From positions 744,001 through 808,000 of the forward strand of contig CAWEWH010000007.1 in NCBI GenBank assembly GCA_963812775.1: a stretch of 64,000 nt of DNA. Reading direction: 5' to 3'. This stretch comes from CAWEWH01 sp963812775 (GTDB taxonomy: Bacteria; Pseudomonadota; Alphaproteobacteria; Rhizobiales; Beijerinckiaceae). Made by a program: the position numbers and the translations under genes. Under the pieces are notes generated by a model that saw nothing but the letters and a program-made list of their open reading frames with translations, did no database searches and was not told the DNA's origin. Positions 36,234 through 46,473 of this stretch are shown piece by piece (position 1 is the stretch's first letter; each line of letters starts with the position of its first letter).

Positions 36234-36527
36234 TCAGTTGACCGCGTGCGTGCTGCCGGTGTCTGTGGGATCGTTCATTTCCGCCACGAAGCCGGCGCTG
36301 ATCTCCGCCAGGGTGGCGGCTTCCTTTTTCTTGTCCTCCGTCGCGTAGATGCGGGCGACATGACGGGCTACGTCGGCGAGCAGGACGCCCCAGGTGGCCG
36401 GATCGTCGAAGGCCCGCCGCAGTGTCACGTGCAGGTCGCCGTCGATGATGGCCGCCCGCAGCACCTCGACGCCCCCCTTGTCGAGGGCATCGGGCGGGAT
36501 GACCAATGCATCGAAAATCTGACTCAT
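36234..36527 (-). CDS. DUF5076-type small protein within the pdh operon
   Basis: 97-residue soluble protein (FDALVIPPDALDKGGVEVLR; LHVTLRRAFDDPATWGVLLA). I believe it corresponds to the uncharacterised DUF5076 family, which is repeatedly found inside rhizobial pdh operons. It lies 11 bases upstream of pdhC and about 20 bases after pdhB, so it is clearly cotranscribed. No catalytic motif is apparent; an assembly or regulatory partner of the complex is a reasonable but unproven idea. Confidence 0.8.
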   Translation of the reverse strand: MSQIFDALVIPPDALDKGGVEVLRAAIIDGDLHVTLRRAFDDPATWGVLLADVARHVARIYATEDKKKEAATLAEISAGFVAEMNDPTDTGSTHAVN

Positions 36528-36546
36528 GACGTTTTCCTCTGGCGCG

Positions 36547-37974
36547 TCAGCGATAGGTCACGGCGCGGGCGGCGGCGATCACCTCTTCGACTTTCGGCAG
36601 CGCCAGTTTTTCGAGATTGGCGGCATAGGGCATGGGCACGTTCTTGCCGGTGACGCGCTTCACCGGCGCATCGAGGTAGTCGAAGGCTTCATCCATCAGG
36701 CGGGCGGCGATCTCGGCGCCGACCCCCGATTGCGGCCAGCCCTCCTCCACCGTGACGCATCGTCCGGTCTTCTTCACCGAGGCGATGACCGTCTCCATGT
36801 CCATGGGCCGGATGGTGCGAAGATCGATGATCTCGGCATAGATGTGCTTTTTTGCGAGCTCTTCGGCGGCCTTGAGCGCGAAGGTCATGCCGATGGACCA
36901 GGCGACGATGGTCACGTCCTTGCCGGGCCGCGCAATGCGCGCCTTGCCGATCGGCACGATGAAGTCGTCGAGCTTCGGGACCGGGAACGAGTGCCCATAG
37001 AGAATCTCATTCTCGAGGAATACCACCGGGTTGTTGTCGCGGATTGCCGCCTTGAGCAGGCCCTTGGCGTCCGAGGCCGTGTAGGGCGCCACGACCTTCA
37101 GGCCCGGCACGTGCGAGTACCAGGCCGTGAAGTCCTGGCTGTGCTGCGCGGCCACCCGGGCGGCGGCACCGTTGGGCCCGCGGAACACGACGGGACAGCC
37201 GAGCTGGCCGCCTGACATGTAGAGGGTTTTGGCGGCTGAGTTGATGATGTGGTCGATCGCCTGCATGGCGAAGTTGAAGGTCATGAACTCGACGACGGGG
37301 CGCAGCCCCGCAAACGCCGCGCCGACGCCGAGGCCGGCGAAGCCGTATTCGGTGATCGGGGTGTCGACGACACGCCGTTCGCCGAATTCCTGCAGGAGGC
37401 CTTGCGTCACCTTGTAGGCGCCCTGGTATTCGGCCACCTCCTCGCCCATGACGAAGACCGTTTCGTCCCGGCGCATCTCCTCCGCCATGGCATCGCGCAA
37501 GGCCTCGCGCACCGTCATGGTCACCATCTCGGTGCCTTCGGGAACTTCCGGCTCAGGCTCCGCGTCCGGCTGCGGCAGCTGAGCTACCGCTGACGGCGCC
37601 TTGGCGGCGGCTGGCGCCTTGCCCATGGCGGGTGGTGCAGATTCCTGCGCCTTCTGCTGGGCGGCCACCGGCTGACTGCCGCCATCCGCCTTGGCAGGTG
37701 CGGCCCGCGAGGCCGCGCTCGACACATCTTCGCCCGAGGCGGCGATCACCGCGATGGGGGTGTTGACCGCCACATGCTCCGTGCCGTCGGGCACCAGGAT
37801 CTTGGCGAGGATGCCTTCGTCGACGGCCTCCACTTCCATGGTGGCCTTGTCGGTCTCGATCTCGGCGATGACGTTGCCGGATTTTACGGCGTCGCCCTCC
37901 TGCTTCAGCCACTTGGCAAGTTTGCCCTCCTCCATCGTCGGGGAGAGCGCGGGCATCAGAACATCAACCGGCAT
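36547..37974 (-). CDS. pdhB: Pyruvate dehydrogenase E1 beta subunit with N-terminal lipoyl domain
   Basis: 475 residues. Residues 1-80 form a complete lipoyl domain (EIETDKATMEVEAVDEG), followed by a Pro/Ala linker and the transketolase pyrimidine-binding domain (GAYKVTQGLLQEFGERRVVD, then ITEYGFAGLGVGAAFAGLRP) with the C-terminal transketolase domain. The extra lipoyl domain on E1-beta is characteristic of alphaproteobacterial complexes. With PdhA it decarboxylates pyruvate using thiamine diphosphate. Confidence 0.96.
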   Translation of the reverse strand: MPVDVLMPALSPTMEEGKLAKWLKQEGDAVKSGNVIAEIETDKATMEVEAVDEGILAKILVPDGTEHVAVNTPIAVIAASGEDVSSAASRAAPAKADGGSQPVAAQQKAQESAPPAMGKAPAAAKAPSAVAQLPQPDAEPEPEVPEGTEMVTMTVREALRDAMAEEMRRDETVFVMGEEVAEYQGAYKVTQGLLQEFGERRVVDTPITEYGFAGLGVGAAFAGLRPVVEFMTFNFAMQAIDHIINSAAKTLYMSGGQLGCPVVFRGPNGAAARVAAQHSQDFTAWYSHVPGLKVVAPYTASDAKGLLKAAIRDNNPVVFLENEILYGHSFPVPKLDDFIVPIGKARIARPGKDVTIVAWSIGMTFALKAAEELAKKHIYAEIIDLRTIRPMDMETVIASVKKTGRCVTVEEGWPQSGVGAEIAARLMDEAFDYLDAPVKRVTGKNVPMPYAANLEKLALPKVEEVIAAARAVTYR

Positions 37975-38028
37975 GGAGGGACTCTTGATGAGTTCAAATC
38001 GGGTGCTTCGTGGCGGGGAGAAGGCACA

Positions 38029-39042
38029 CTACTTCAGCACATCCGTCCACAGCTCCGACGGATCAGGTTCCGGGTCGTTGGTTGCAAATTCCGACGCTTC
38101 GTTGACGACGGCGCGCACTTTCGCGTCCATCGCCTTCAACTCATCTTCGCTGAGCTTGTGCTCCTCGAGAAGTCGGCGGCGTACCTGCTCAATGGGATCG
38201 TGCTCTTCGCGCATGCGCTGCACTTCGTCGCGTGAGCGATACTTTGCCGGATCGGACATCGAATGGCCGCGATAGCGGTAGGTCTGCATCTCCAGGATGT
38301 AGGGACCCTTGCCGGAGCGCGCGAAGGCGATGGCGCGCTCGCCGGCGGTCTTGACGGCGCGCACGTCCATGCCGTCCACCTGCTCGCCCGGAATGTTGAA
38401 TGAGATGCCCCGCTTGGAAAAATCGGTCTGCGCCGAGGAGCGCGCCACCGACGTCCCCATGGCGTAGCGGTTGTTTTCAATGACGTACACGACGGGCAGC
38501 TTCCAGAGCTCCGCCATGTTGAAGCTCTCGTAGACCTGTCCTTGATTGGCGGCGCCGTCGCCGAAATAGGTCAGGCAGACACTGTCCTCGCCACGATAGC
38601 GGTTGGCGAAAGCGATGCCGGAGCCGAGCGGCACCTGAGCGCCGACGATGCCGTGCCCGCCGTAGAAGTTCTTCTCCCGCGAGAACATGTGCATCGAGCC
38701 GCCCTTGCCCTTGGAGTAGCCGCCGCGGCGTCCGGTCAGCTCCGCCATGACGCCCTTGGGGTCCATCCCGGTCACCAGCATATGGCCATGGTCGCGATAG
38801 CCGGTGATCACCTGGTCGCCGTCCTTGGTGGCCATCTGCATGCCGACGACAACGGCCTCCTGGCCGATGTAAAGGTGGCAGAAGCCGCCGATCAGCCCCA
38901 TGCCGTACATCTGGCCCGCCTTCTCCTCGAAGCGGCGGATGAGCAGCATCGTGCGGTAGGCGGAGAGCTCTTCATCCTTGGCGAGGGCGGGGATCGGATC
39001 GTTCTTCACGGGCTTGGACGCTTTGCGGGCGGCGACAGCCAT
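38029..39042 (-). CDS. pdhA: Pyruvate dehydrogenase E1 alpha subunit
   Basis: 337 residues. Thiamine-diphosphate-binding region GDGAANQGQVYESFNMAELW then PVVYVIENNRYAMGTS near residue 170, and the substrate-side segment IGGFCHLYIGQEAV near residue 50. The phosphorylation-loop sequence YRYRGHSMSDPAKYR is also seen. First gene of the operon pdhA-pdhB-DUF5076-pdhC-lpdA. The 126 bases upstream are AT-rich, fitting a promoter, but no clear boxes are defined. Confidence 0.97.
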   Translation of the reverse strand: MAVAARKASKPVKNDPIPALAKDEELSAYRTMLLIRRFEEKAGQMYGMGLIGGFCHLYIGQEAVVVGMQMATKDGDQVITGYRDHGHMLVTGMDPKGVMAELTGRRGGYSKGKGGSMHMFSREKNFYGGHGIVGAQVPLGSGIAFANRYRGEDSVCLTYFGDGAANQGQVYESFNMAELWKLPVVYVIENNRYAMGTSVARSSAQTDFSKRGISFNIPGEQVDGMDVRAVKTAGERAIAFARSGKGPYILEMQTYRYRGHSMSDPAKYRSRDEVQRMREEHDPIEQVRRRLLEEHKLSEDELKAMDAKVRAVVNEASEFATNDPEPDPSELWTDVLK

Positions 39043-39168
39043 AGAACGGCCTCCACGTATGTTTGTGCCAGATGTAACCCATGATCGGGTTCAAAGCGAG
39101 CCCAAGCTTGAGGTCGAGGTGAGCGACATCTTTTTGAATAGATAGGTGTTTTTGAAGTGAACTAGATT

Positions 39169-39507
39169 TCAGTTACTTGCCGCGCGACCGGACGGCGATC
39201 CCAGCATGATGACCACGTCGTTGCGGTGCACGCGACCCAACATGACGCGCGCTTGCTCTTCCAGAAGGTCGCGGTCGATCCCGCCGCCGTTCATAAGGGC
39301 GACGCGGCGCTCCCAGGTGGCGTGCTCCTCCCTGAGCGTGGAAAGCTCGGCATTGAGCATCAGCATCTGAGCCTTGAATTGGCGCTTGGCCTCAAGCCCG
39401 CGCTGTCCGTGATGGGCATTCGAAACGAAATAGGCTGCGATGCTGCCCGAGGCGGCATAGAGGGCGAGCGGCAGCAGGACGGAACGCAGGCGCTTACGGA
39501 CGACCAT
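39169..39507 (-). CDS. ftsB: FtsB/DivIC-type septum formation initiator
   Basis: 112 residues: a short cytoplasmic basic stretch, one TM helix (SVLLPLALYAASGSIAAYFV) and a periplasmic coiled coil (KRQFKAQMLMLNAELSTLREEHATWERRV), then EEQARVMLGRVHRNDVVIM, the DivIC family ending. It links FtsL and FtsQ at the division septum. The eno-ftsB-pdhA order is standard in Hyphomicrobiales, here interrupted by a transporter operon. Confidence 0.88.
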   Translation of the reverse strand: MVVRKRLRSVLLPLALYAASGSIAAYFVSNAHHGQRGLEAKRQFKAQMLMLNAELSTLREEHATWERRVALMNGGGIDRDLLEEQARVMLGRVHRNDVVIMLGSPSGRAASN

Positions 39508-39591
39508 AAGGCACCTTGCCGGAGCGTGGTTAAGGGGGCGTTAGGGACTGAGGACGGCGTCGGCAGGTGCGAAAGGAAGCCGCGGCCGGCA

Positions 39592-41310
39592 TCAGGTCTC
39601 TCGCAGCCGTAGGCCGGAGCCGGAGATCCAGTGCGCAAATCCGATGACGGCAAACGTCACGATCAGCATGGTGACGCCGATCACGGCTATCGCGCCGACA
39701 TTGCCGCTCTCGTTGAGATCGAAGATCACCACCGAGAGAACCTTGGTGTTCGACGACGACAGGATCACGGCCGCCGAAAGTTCGCGCACGACACCGACGA
39801 AGATCACGCACCATCCCGCAACCAAGCCGCCCTTCAATAGCGGAGCGGTGACGCGCCGCAGCGTAATGAGGCGCGTCGCCCCAAGAATGCGCGAGGCCTC
39901 CTCCAATTCGGGATGAAGCCCGCGAAACGCGGCGCGCATTTGCTGGAATGCCGCCGGAAGCTCGATGGTGAGAAAGGCGAAGAAGAGCACCCAGAGGGTG
40001 CCATAGAGGACAACGGGGCCGCGGGTGTAGGCGAGAAAGAGCCCAACGCCCAGGACGATCCCTGGAATGGCGAGCGGTGCGGTGGCAAGCAATTCGAGCG
40101 CCCGCCCTCCAAGGTCCTCGCGCCGTGCCGCCTGGTAGGCGATCACGAACGCCAGGGCCGTGCCGATCGAGGCTGTGGCGAGCGCGAGCACGAAGGTGTT
40201 GGTGAAGGCGCGCCTGGTCTGAGAAAACTCGACAAACACAAAGGCAAGGTGCTCCAGCGTCAAGTTGGCTGGATCGAATGGTCCCGACGGCACCTGCGAA
40301 ATGGCCGCCTTCACGAGTGCCCCATAGGGCAGAAAGAGCGGAAGCGCGAGCGCCACGAGAACGACGGCCAGCAGCGGCCACCGCCACGGTCCAAGCGGCA
40401 GAAGGTGCGGGGCGCTGCTTTTGCCGCCGAGCACGGTGAAGCCGCGCCGCCCGAGAATGCGGGCCTGGAGCCACAACAGAAGGATGGTCACGAGCAAAAG
40501 CGGAACGGCGGCGGCGGCCGCAATTTGCGGCTTCGGCGGGAACTGAAACAAGGCGTAGATCTTGGTGGTCACGGTGTGAAAACCCGCTGGAATTGCGAGA
40601 ATGGCGGGAGAGCCAAACAGGATCATCGCCTGCAGAAAGGCAACCAATGCGCCGGCGAGGAGCGCCGGCATTACGAGAGGAAGGGTGATCGCGAAGGCGG
40701 TGCGCCAACGGCTGGCACCGAGGATGCGGGCGGCCTCGTCGAGCTCCGCCGGAATCCGCTCGAGAGCCGTGCTGAGCACGATGAAAACGTACGGCGCGGT
40801 GTAGCAGGCCATGACGAAGACCAGGCCGGCGAACGTGTAGATGTTGAGCAGTGGCTCGCTCGCCCCCGTGAGGTCCCGCCAGATGCGATTCAGGATGCCG
40901 CTGTTCGGCGCCGCCAGGATCTCCCAGGCAATGGCACCGAGGAATGGCGGCGTCACGAAGCTTGCCGTCACCAAGACACGGACGATCTGGCGCAGCGGCA
41001 AATCAGTGCGTGCCACCAGCCATGCCAGGGGTGTTGCCGCGAGTGTCGCGAAGACCGCGACGAGAAAAGACAGGGTGAAGGTCGTAACGAGCGGCTCTTG
41101 CAGTGTGGGATCTTCGACGAGTGCGAGAAAGTTGGCGAGCGACGGGCGCCCTGCACGGTCGACGCTCGCAAGGGCCACGAGCCAGCCAATCGGCATGAGG
41201 ATGAGGACGGCGAGGAACAAGCCGGTCATGCCCAGGACCGGACCGGAAATGTCGAAGCGTCGGGCCGCGGCCAAACCGGTCATCCGAACCGTCGTTCCGC
41301 GTACGGCCAT
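39592..41310 (-). CDS. Iron(III)-type ABC transporter permease (fused double permease)
   Basis: 572-residue inner-membrane protein with two BPD_transp_1 modules, about 12 TM helices in all. Each half carries an EAA loop, e.g. DEAARILGASRWRTAFAITL near residue 200 and EEASRILGATRLITLRRVTA near residue 480. This FbpB/ThiP-like architecture is used for ferric iron and some other oxyanion or thiamine substrates. It starts five bases after the stop of the binding-protein gene. No ATPase gene is present in the operon or window. Confidence 0.9.
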   Translation of the reverse strand: MAVRGTTVRMTGLAAARRFDISGPVLGMTGLFLAVLILMPIGWLVALASVDRAGRPSLANFLALVEDPTLQEPLVTTFTLSFLVAVFATLAATPLAWLVARTDLPLRQIVRVLVTASFVTPPFLGAIAWEILAAPNSGILNRIWRDLTGASEPLLNIYTFAGLVFVMACYTAPYVFIVLSTALERIPAELDEAARILGASRWRTAFAITLPLVMPALLAGALVAFLQAMILFGSPAILAIPAGFHTVTTKIYALFQFPPKPQIAAAAAVPLLLVTILLLWLQARILGRRGFTVLGGKSSAPHLLPLGPWRWPLLAVVLVALALPLFLPYGALVKAAISQVPSGPFDPANLTLEHLAFVFVEFSQTRRAFTNTFVLALATASIGTALAFVIAYQAARREDLGGRALELLATAPLAIPGIVLGVGLFLAYTRGPVVLYGTLWVLFFAFLTIELPAAFQQMRAAFRGLHPELEEASRILGATRLITLRRVTAPLLKGGLVAGWCVIFVGVVRELSAAVILSSSNTKVLSVVIFDLNESGNVGAIAVIGVTMLIVTFAVIGFAHWISGSGLRLRET

Positions 41311-41315
41311 CGCCT

Positions 41316-42353
41316 TCAGGTCTTGAAGTACAGCAGGTACCGACGTTTGACGTCTTCGACCTGTTGATCGACCGCGGCTGGATCGTCCTTCATCAGCCTT
41401 ATGGCGGAGAGCGGTGTGCGACCGGGCGGCTCTTTGGCGTCCGGATGGAACGACCGCAGGCCGCCCACCTCGATGGCGAGCTGCTGGGCTTCACGCGTGA
41501 ATGTCCAGGCATGGAACAGGCGCGCTGCATTCGGGTTGCTGGCATTCTTCATGACCGCGGACGGACCGATCACGAGGGGCGTGCCCTCAGTCGGGTACAC
41601 GATCTCGATTGGTGCTCCGCGGGCCTTTTCAAGGAAGACGTTGTACTCGTTGCCGTCCACCATGACCGGGCGCTCGCCGGCCACGACCTTACGCGGCGGC
41701 TCGGTCGACGACTGCACCTGCATGACCTGCTGGGCGGCGAGCTTCTGGAGATATTCCCAGCCGAGCTCGCGGGCGATCTGGTATGTGGCCGTGAGGATCG
41801 TACCTGAATACCCCGGATGCGCCTTGACCATCTTGCCGCGCCACCTGGGATCGAGCAGATCCTTGAAGCCCTTTGGAGCGTCTGCCGGCTGCACAAGCGT
41901 CGTATTGTAGGCGATGACGCTGAGGCTGGCGCGCATCGGCGCATAGTGGCCTTCAGGATCGTAGGAGCCCGCAGGATAGCGCTGGGCGACCTCCTCAGGC
42001 AGAGCCGGCGCCAGCCAGCCCTCCCGCTTCCAATAAATGAAATGCGCCGCGTCCGAGCTATTGACCGTGTCGACGTTGAAGATGTTACTCGCGTATTCCT
42101 GGCCGATTTTGGAGAACTGACGCTCCGCGCCGTTCCGTTCGACTTGCACCTTTATGCCCGGATAGCGCTTCTCGAAGGCCTTCGCCAACTCCTCCGCCAC
42201 TTTCACATCGATCGACGTGTAATAGACGAGCTTGCCCTCTTTGAGCGCCGCCTGTTCGAGCTCGGGCGAAATCTTGTAGATCGGGCTTTGCGCTGCCGCG
42301 CCCGCCACCAAGCCCACGAAGGTCACGAGAGACGCAAGAAGTTTGGGGATCAT
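41316..42353 (-). CDS. Iron(III)-type ABC transporter substrate-binding protein
   Basis: 345 residues with a clear signal peptide (MIPKLLASLVTFVGLVAGAAAQ). The mature part starts like FbpA/FutA proteins: GKLVYYTSIDVKVAEELAKA, FEKRYPGIKVQVERNG, then NVDTVNSSDAAHFIYWKREG. ATG 42353 is chosen because it begins the signal peptide. Ferric iron is the commonest ligand in this family, but phosphonate-like or other ligands cannot be excluded. The 223 bases upstream to eno hold no gene. Confidence 0.88.
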   Translation of the reverse strand: MIPKLLASLVTFVGLVAGAAAQSPIYKISPELEQAALKEGKLVYYTSIDVKVAEELAKAFEKRYPGIKVQVERNGAERQFSKIGQEYASNIFNVDTVNSSDAAHFIYWKREGWLAPALPEEVAQRYPAGSYDPEGHYAPMRASLSVIAYNTTLVQPADAPKGFKDLLDPRWRGKMVKAHPGYSGTILTATYQIARELGWEYLQKLAAQQVMQVQSSTEPPRKVVAGERPVMVDGNEYNVFLEKARGAPIEIVYPTEGTPLVIGPSAVMKNASNPNAARLFHAWTFTREAQQLAIEVGGLRSFHPDAKEPPGRTPLSAIRLMKDDPAAVDQQVEDVKRRYLLYFKT

Positions 42354-42576
42354 AGCTTGCCTCCGTTTTTCGCGGGCACCGCCCACCGGCGACGGCCCAG
42401 CCAGATCAGGGGAGCAGGGCGCCGGCGCGCCGGCGATGTCGTAGCGCCTCGGATTGCGTCGCCCTCAATCTGAGCCGGCGCGAACGGAGGCTGTCAATGC
42501 CGGCAGCCCTTTCAGCCCAATCGACGGTGGAAGCGGTTCGACGCCCGCGAAAACGGCGGGGCAATGAGCGTGTCAG

Positions 42577-43854
<1,278 letters not shown>

Positions 43855-43996
43855 GCTTGGTCCCTCAAGCTCCCAAGCGCGGCGGCGACTCCGCCCTCGG
43901 CCGGGTGGGCGCCTTGTGGCGCGTCGCTGCCGACCTTGCAACCCCGGTGGACGCCCCCGCCTCTCCCCGCCTATGAAGACCCAAACTGGAAGAGCC

Positions 43997-44812
43997 ATGC
44001 ACCCCCGCGTCGCCCGCGTCCTTGCCGCGCGAAGTATCGACCGGGCCGCCTTCGTGGCGGCTTGCCGAGAGGCTGTCGCCAAAGCAGGCGACGAGGCCGA
44101 GGTCAGTCCGCGCATGCAGCTCTGCGCGGCTCTAGTGGCCGAGCCCGGAGGATCGCTGTGCGACGTGGGTGGATCGATCTCGCTCTATCTCGTCGTGCTG
44201 AAGCTGATGGGCATGGACATTACCGTCGTCGATACCCTCCCCTACCTCGACGTGGCGCATCTGCAGATCGGCGGCTTTCGTGACAAGACACTGCGGCGCC
44301 TCGAGCTCTTCGACAAGCTCGGCATCACGATCGACAGGCAGGACGTTTTTTCGGCAGCGCTGCCGACGGCCCGCTACGACGTGACATGCGCATACGAAAC
44401 CATCGAGCATTTTCCGCAATCGCCGAAACCGGTGCTCGAAGGTATGGTCGCGGCGCTGAAGCCCGGCGGGCGGCTGTGCCTCTCCGTTCCCAACGTGGCG
44501 CGCGTCGAGATGCGCCTGCGGGTGCTCGGCGGACGTACGCCGCACGAGAGCTATGCCGACTATTTCATGAACGGCAACCCGTATTTCGGCCATTACCGCG
44601 AGATGACGGTGTCCGAGATGGGCTTCGTGGCCAAGGCGCTGGGGCTTACGAAGCTGCGGCTCTTCACCACCGACATGACCTACGAGAGCATGAAGCGGAA
44701 GAACCCACTGCAACGCGTCGCGCTCGCTTTCAACAACGCCACCGGCTTCACCGATTTCATCCTGCCCCCCACCATGCGCAAGCACGTGTGGCTGGAAGCC
44801 AGAAAACCGTGA
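43997..44812 (+). CDS. Class I SAM-dependent methyltransferase, substrate unknown
   Basis: About 271 residues. SAM-binding motif I is LCDVGGSISLYLVVLKLMG, with VVDTLPYLD as motif II and YDVTCAYETIEHFPQSPKPV as the motif-IV/post-II region; LKPGGRLCLSVPN is the typical motif VI. GGAAGAG sits just before ATG 43997; ATG 43973 is an in-frame alternative. The C-terminal part (YADYFMNGNPYFGHYREMT) resembles methyltransferases found with sugar or polysaccharide genes, but there are none here. Next gene is queF. Confidence 0.78.
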   Translation: MHPRVARVLAARSIDRAAFVAACREAVAKAGDEAEVSPRMQLCAALVAEPGGSLCDVGGSISLYLVVLKLMGMDITVVDTLPYLDVAHLQIGGFRDKTLRRLELFDKLGITIDRQDVFSAALPTARYDVTCAYETIEHFPQSPKPVLEGMVAALKPGGRLCLSVPNVARVEMRLRVLGGRTPHESYADYFMNGNPYFGHYREMTVSEMGFVAKALGLTKLRLFTTDMTYESMKRKNPLQRVALAFNNATGFTDFILPPTMRKHVWLEARKP

Positions 44813-44831
44813 GCGCCGCGAGGATAGACAC

Positions 44832-45284
44832 ATGGCCAAACGCAAACTGCAGCTCGGACAGCGCACGGTGTGGCCCGCGTCGCCGCAACAGGCGGTGCTC
44901 GACCGGGTGCCCAACCCGCATGCCGACACCCACTACCTCGCGCGTTTCACGGCGCCGGAATTCACCTGCCTCTGCCCGGTGACCGGCCAGCCGGATTTCG
45001 CCACCCTGGTGATCGACTACGTGCCGGGCAAGTGGCTACTCGAATCCAAGTCGCTGAAGCTCTATCTGGCGTCCTTCCGCAATCACGGCGGCTTCCACGA
45101 GGACACGACGGTTGGCATCGGCAAGCGGCTCGCCCAGACGCTGAAGCCGAAATTCCTGCGCATCGGCGGCTACTGGTATCCGCGTGGCGGCATCCCCATT
45201 GACGTGTTCTGGCAGACCGGCCGGCTGCCGTCGGGTGTCTGGCTGCCCGAGCAGGGAGTAGGGACGTATCGGGCGAGAGGCTAG
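44832..45284 (+). CDS. queF: NADPH-dependent 7-cyano-7-deazaguanine reductase QueF
   Basis: 150-residue T-fold enzyme that makes preQ1 from preQ0 in queuosine synthesis. The catalytic Cys is in APEFTCLCPVTGQPDFA near residue 40-55, with the family QueF motif ESKSLKLYLASFRNHGGFHE near residue 75 and the C-terminal GYWYPRGGIPIDVFW. Short unimodular form. Other queuosine genes are not in the window. Convergent with the next gene, 10 bases apart. Confidence 0.95.
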   Translation: MAKRKLQLGQRTVWPASPQQAVLDRVPNPHADTHYLARFTAPEFTCLCPVTGQPDFATLVIDYVPGKWLLESKSLKLYLASFRNHGGFHEDTTVGIGKRLAQTLKPKFLRIGGYWYPRGGIPIDVFWQTGRLPSGVWLPEQGVGTYRARG

Positions 45285-45294
45285 CGGATTTTTC

Positions 45295-45825
45295 TTATGC
45301 ATGCTGGCGCAAGCGCCGCGTCACATGGCCGAGCGCCTTGTCCTGCTCGTGGGTCGGACCGCTGTGCACCTTGGCGACCACCTCCAGCATGGCAAGCAGG
45401 TCAGTGCGCTCGCGCGCCCCGAGCTTTTCGCGCAACAGCGGGGCGAGACCATCGAGCGCCTTCTCGAAGTCCTGCACCTGCTCGGCGGCAAATTGGGCAT
45501 AGAGGAAGCGCGCGGTGATCTCGCCTTCGAGATCAAGGACGCGGCGCATCTCGTCTTCGATCGCCTTTTGCTGCTCAGGGGTCAGGACGCCCCGGATGCG
45601 GCCGATCAGGATCATGAGCACGACGGCAGCGTCGCGCGCATCGTCGATAGCGCGCAGCGGCGCCATCTGCTGGCTCTCGAGCGTCTTGGCTCGCGTCTCC
45701 GCTTCGGAACGGCGTTTGCGCGCCGACGTCCATCGGTGCTCAATATATTCGAGCCCCTGCCCCCACATCAGCCAGTAAAATAGGCCCAGGAAGATTGCAC
45801 CCAGGATGGCCATGATCACCGGCAT
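45295..45825 (-). CDS. Hypothetical membrane-anchored protein
   Basis: 176 residues: an N-terminal TM helix (VIMAILGAIFLGLFYWLMWG) followed by a charged, mostly helical cytosolic part (YIEHRWTSARKRRSEAETRA, then LLREKLGARERTDLLAMLEV). The last 90 residues vaguely recall TerB-like helical bundles, but no motif confirms this. ATG 45825 is chosen because it starts the TM helix. I do not recognise the family. Confidence 0.6.
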   Translation of the reverse strand: MPVIMAILGAIFLGLFYWLMWGQGLEYIEHRWTSARKRRSEAETRAKTLESQQMAPLRAIDDARDAAVVLMILIGRIRGVLTPEQQKAIEDEMRRVLDLEGEITARFLYAQFAAEQVQDFEKALDGLAPLLREKLGARERTDLLAMLEVVAKVHSGPTHEQDKALGHVTRRLRQHA

Positions 45826-45933
45826 GATGGGATCCTCGAAGAATGGCCCCGCGATCGGCGCGGGCGACCGCTGAGCTATGGGCGCCAACACTTACCAACG
45901 CATCGCCCGGCAGCGAAAGTATGCCGCTGCATA

Positions 45934-46365
45934 TCAGCTTGCCGCGACCGCGTCAGGGGCGCTGAGCTTCTTCGAGCAGCCAAGCAGCGCCACCGAAAAG
46001 AACAGGACGACCACGACCACGAAGGCGGTTCGGTTGCCGAGGCTCGCAACCGCCACGTCGGTCGAAAACATTCGCGGTTCGCGAGCGTTCTGGACGAGAC
46101 GTACCCTGCCTTCATCAGCGCGGCCCAGCCGCCAGAAGCTCACTTCCTGGGTGTTCTTCGAGCTATTGGTTGTGAAATCGACGGCGCAGCGATTGGCAAC
46201 AAAGACCGCATAGTTCGTGCATTTCGCTTTGGTGATCTGCGCGTTCGATGCCGGAATGAACTGATCCTTGGCCTGATAGTCTCGCCATAGCCCAGGCGCG
46301 CTGTCCCAGACCAAGAAAGCCATCGCGGCGAACATGAATAATGCAGCCAGTGCCAAGCGCATCAT
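45934..46365 (-). CDS. Hypothetical two-TM membrane protein
   Basis: 143 residues: N-terminal TM (LALAALFMFAAMAFLVWDS), an extracytoplasmic middle with two cysteines that could form a disulfide (AKCTNYAVFVANRCAVDFTT), and a second TM (TAFVVVVVLFFSVALLGC). It vaguely resembles DUF3592-like proteins. Flanked by hypothetical genes on the same strand; function unknown. Confidence 0.6.
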   Translation of the reverse strand: MMRLALAALFMFAAMAFLVWDSAPGLWRDYQAKDQFIPASNAQITKAKCTNYAVFVANRCAVDFTTNSSKNTQEVSFWRLGRADEGRVRLVQNAREPRMFSTDVAVASLGNRTAFVVVVVLFFSVALLGCSKKLSAPDAVAAS

Positions 46366-46473
46366 AAGCGGCCCCTAGACGTGGAACGCCTGGATATCTG
46401 GCAGAAAAGTTTGAATTGCCCCTTGAGGAAGAAGGTGGATTCACCGGCTGGCCGGTAATCTCTGCGAAAGCTT

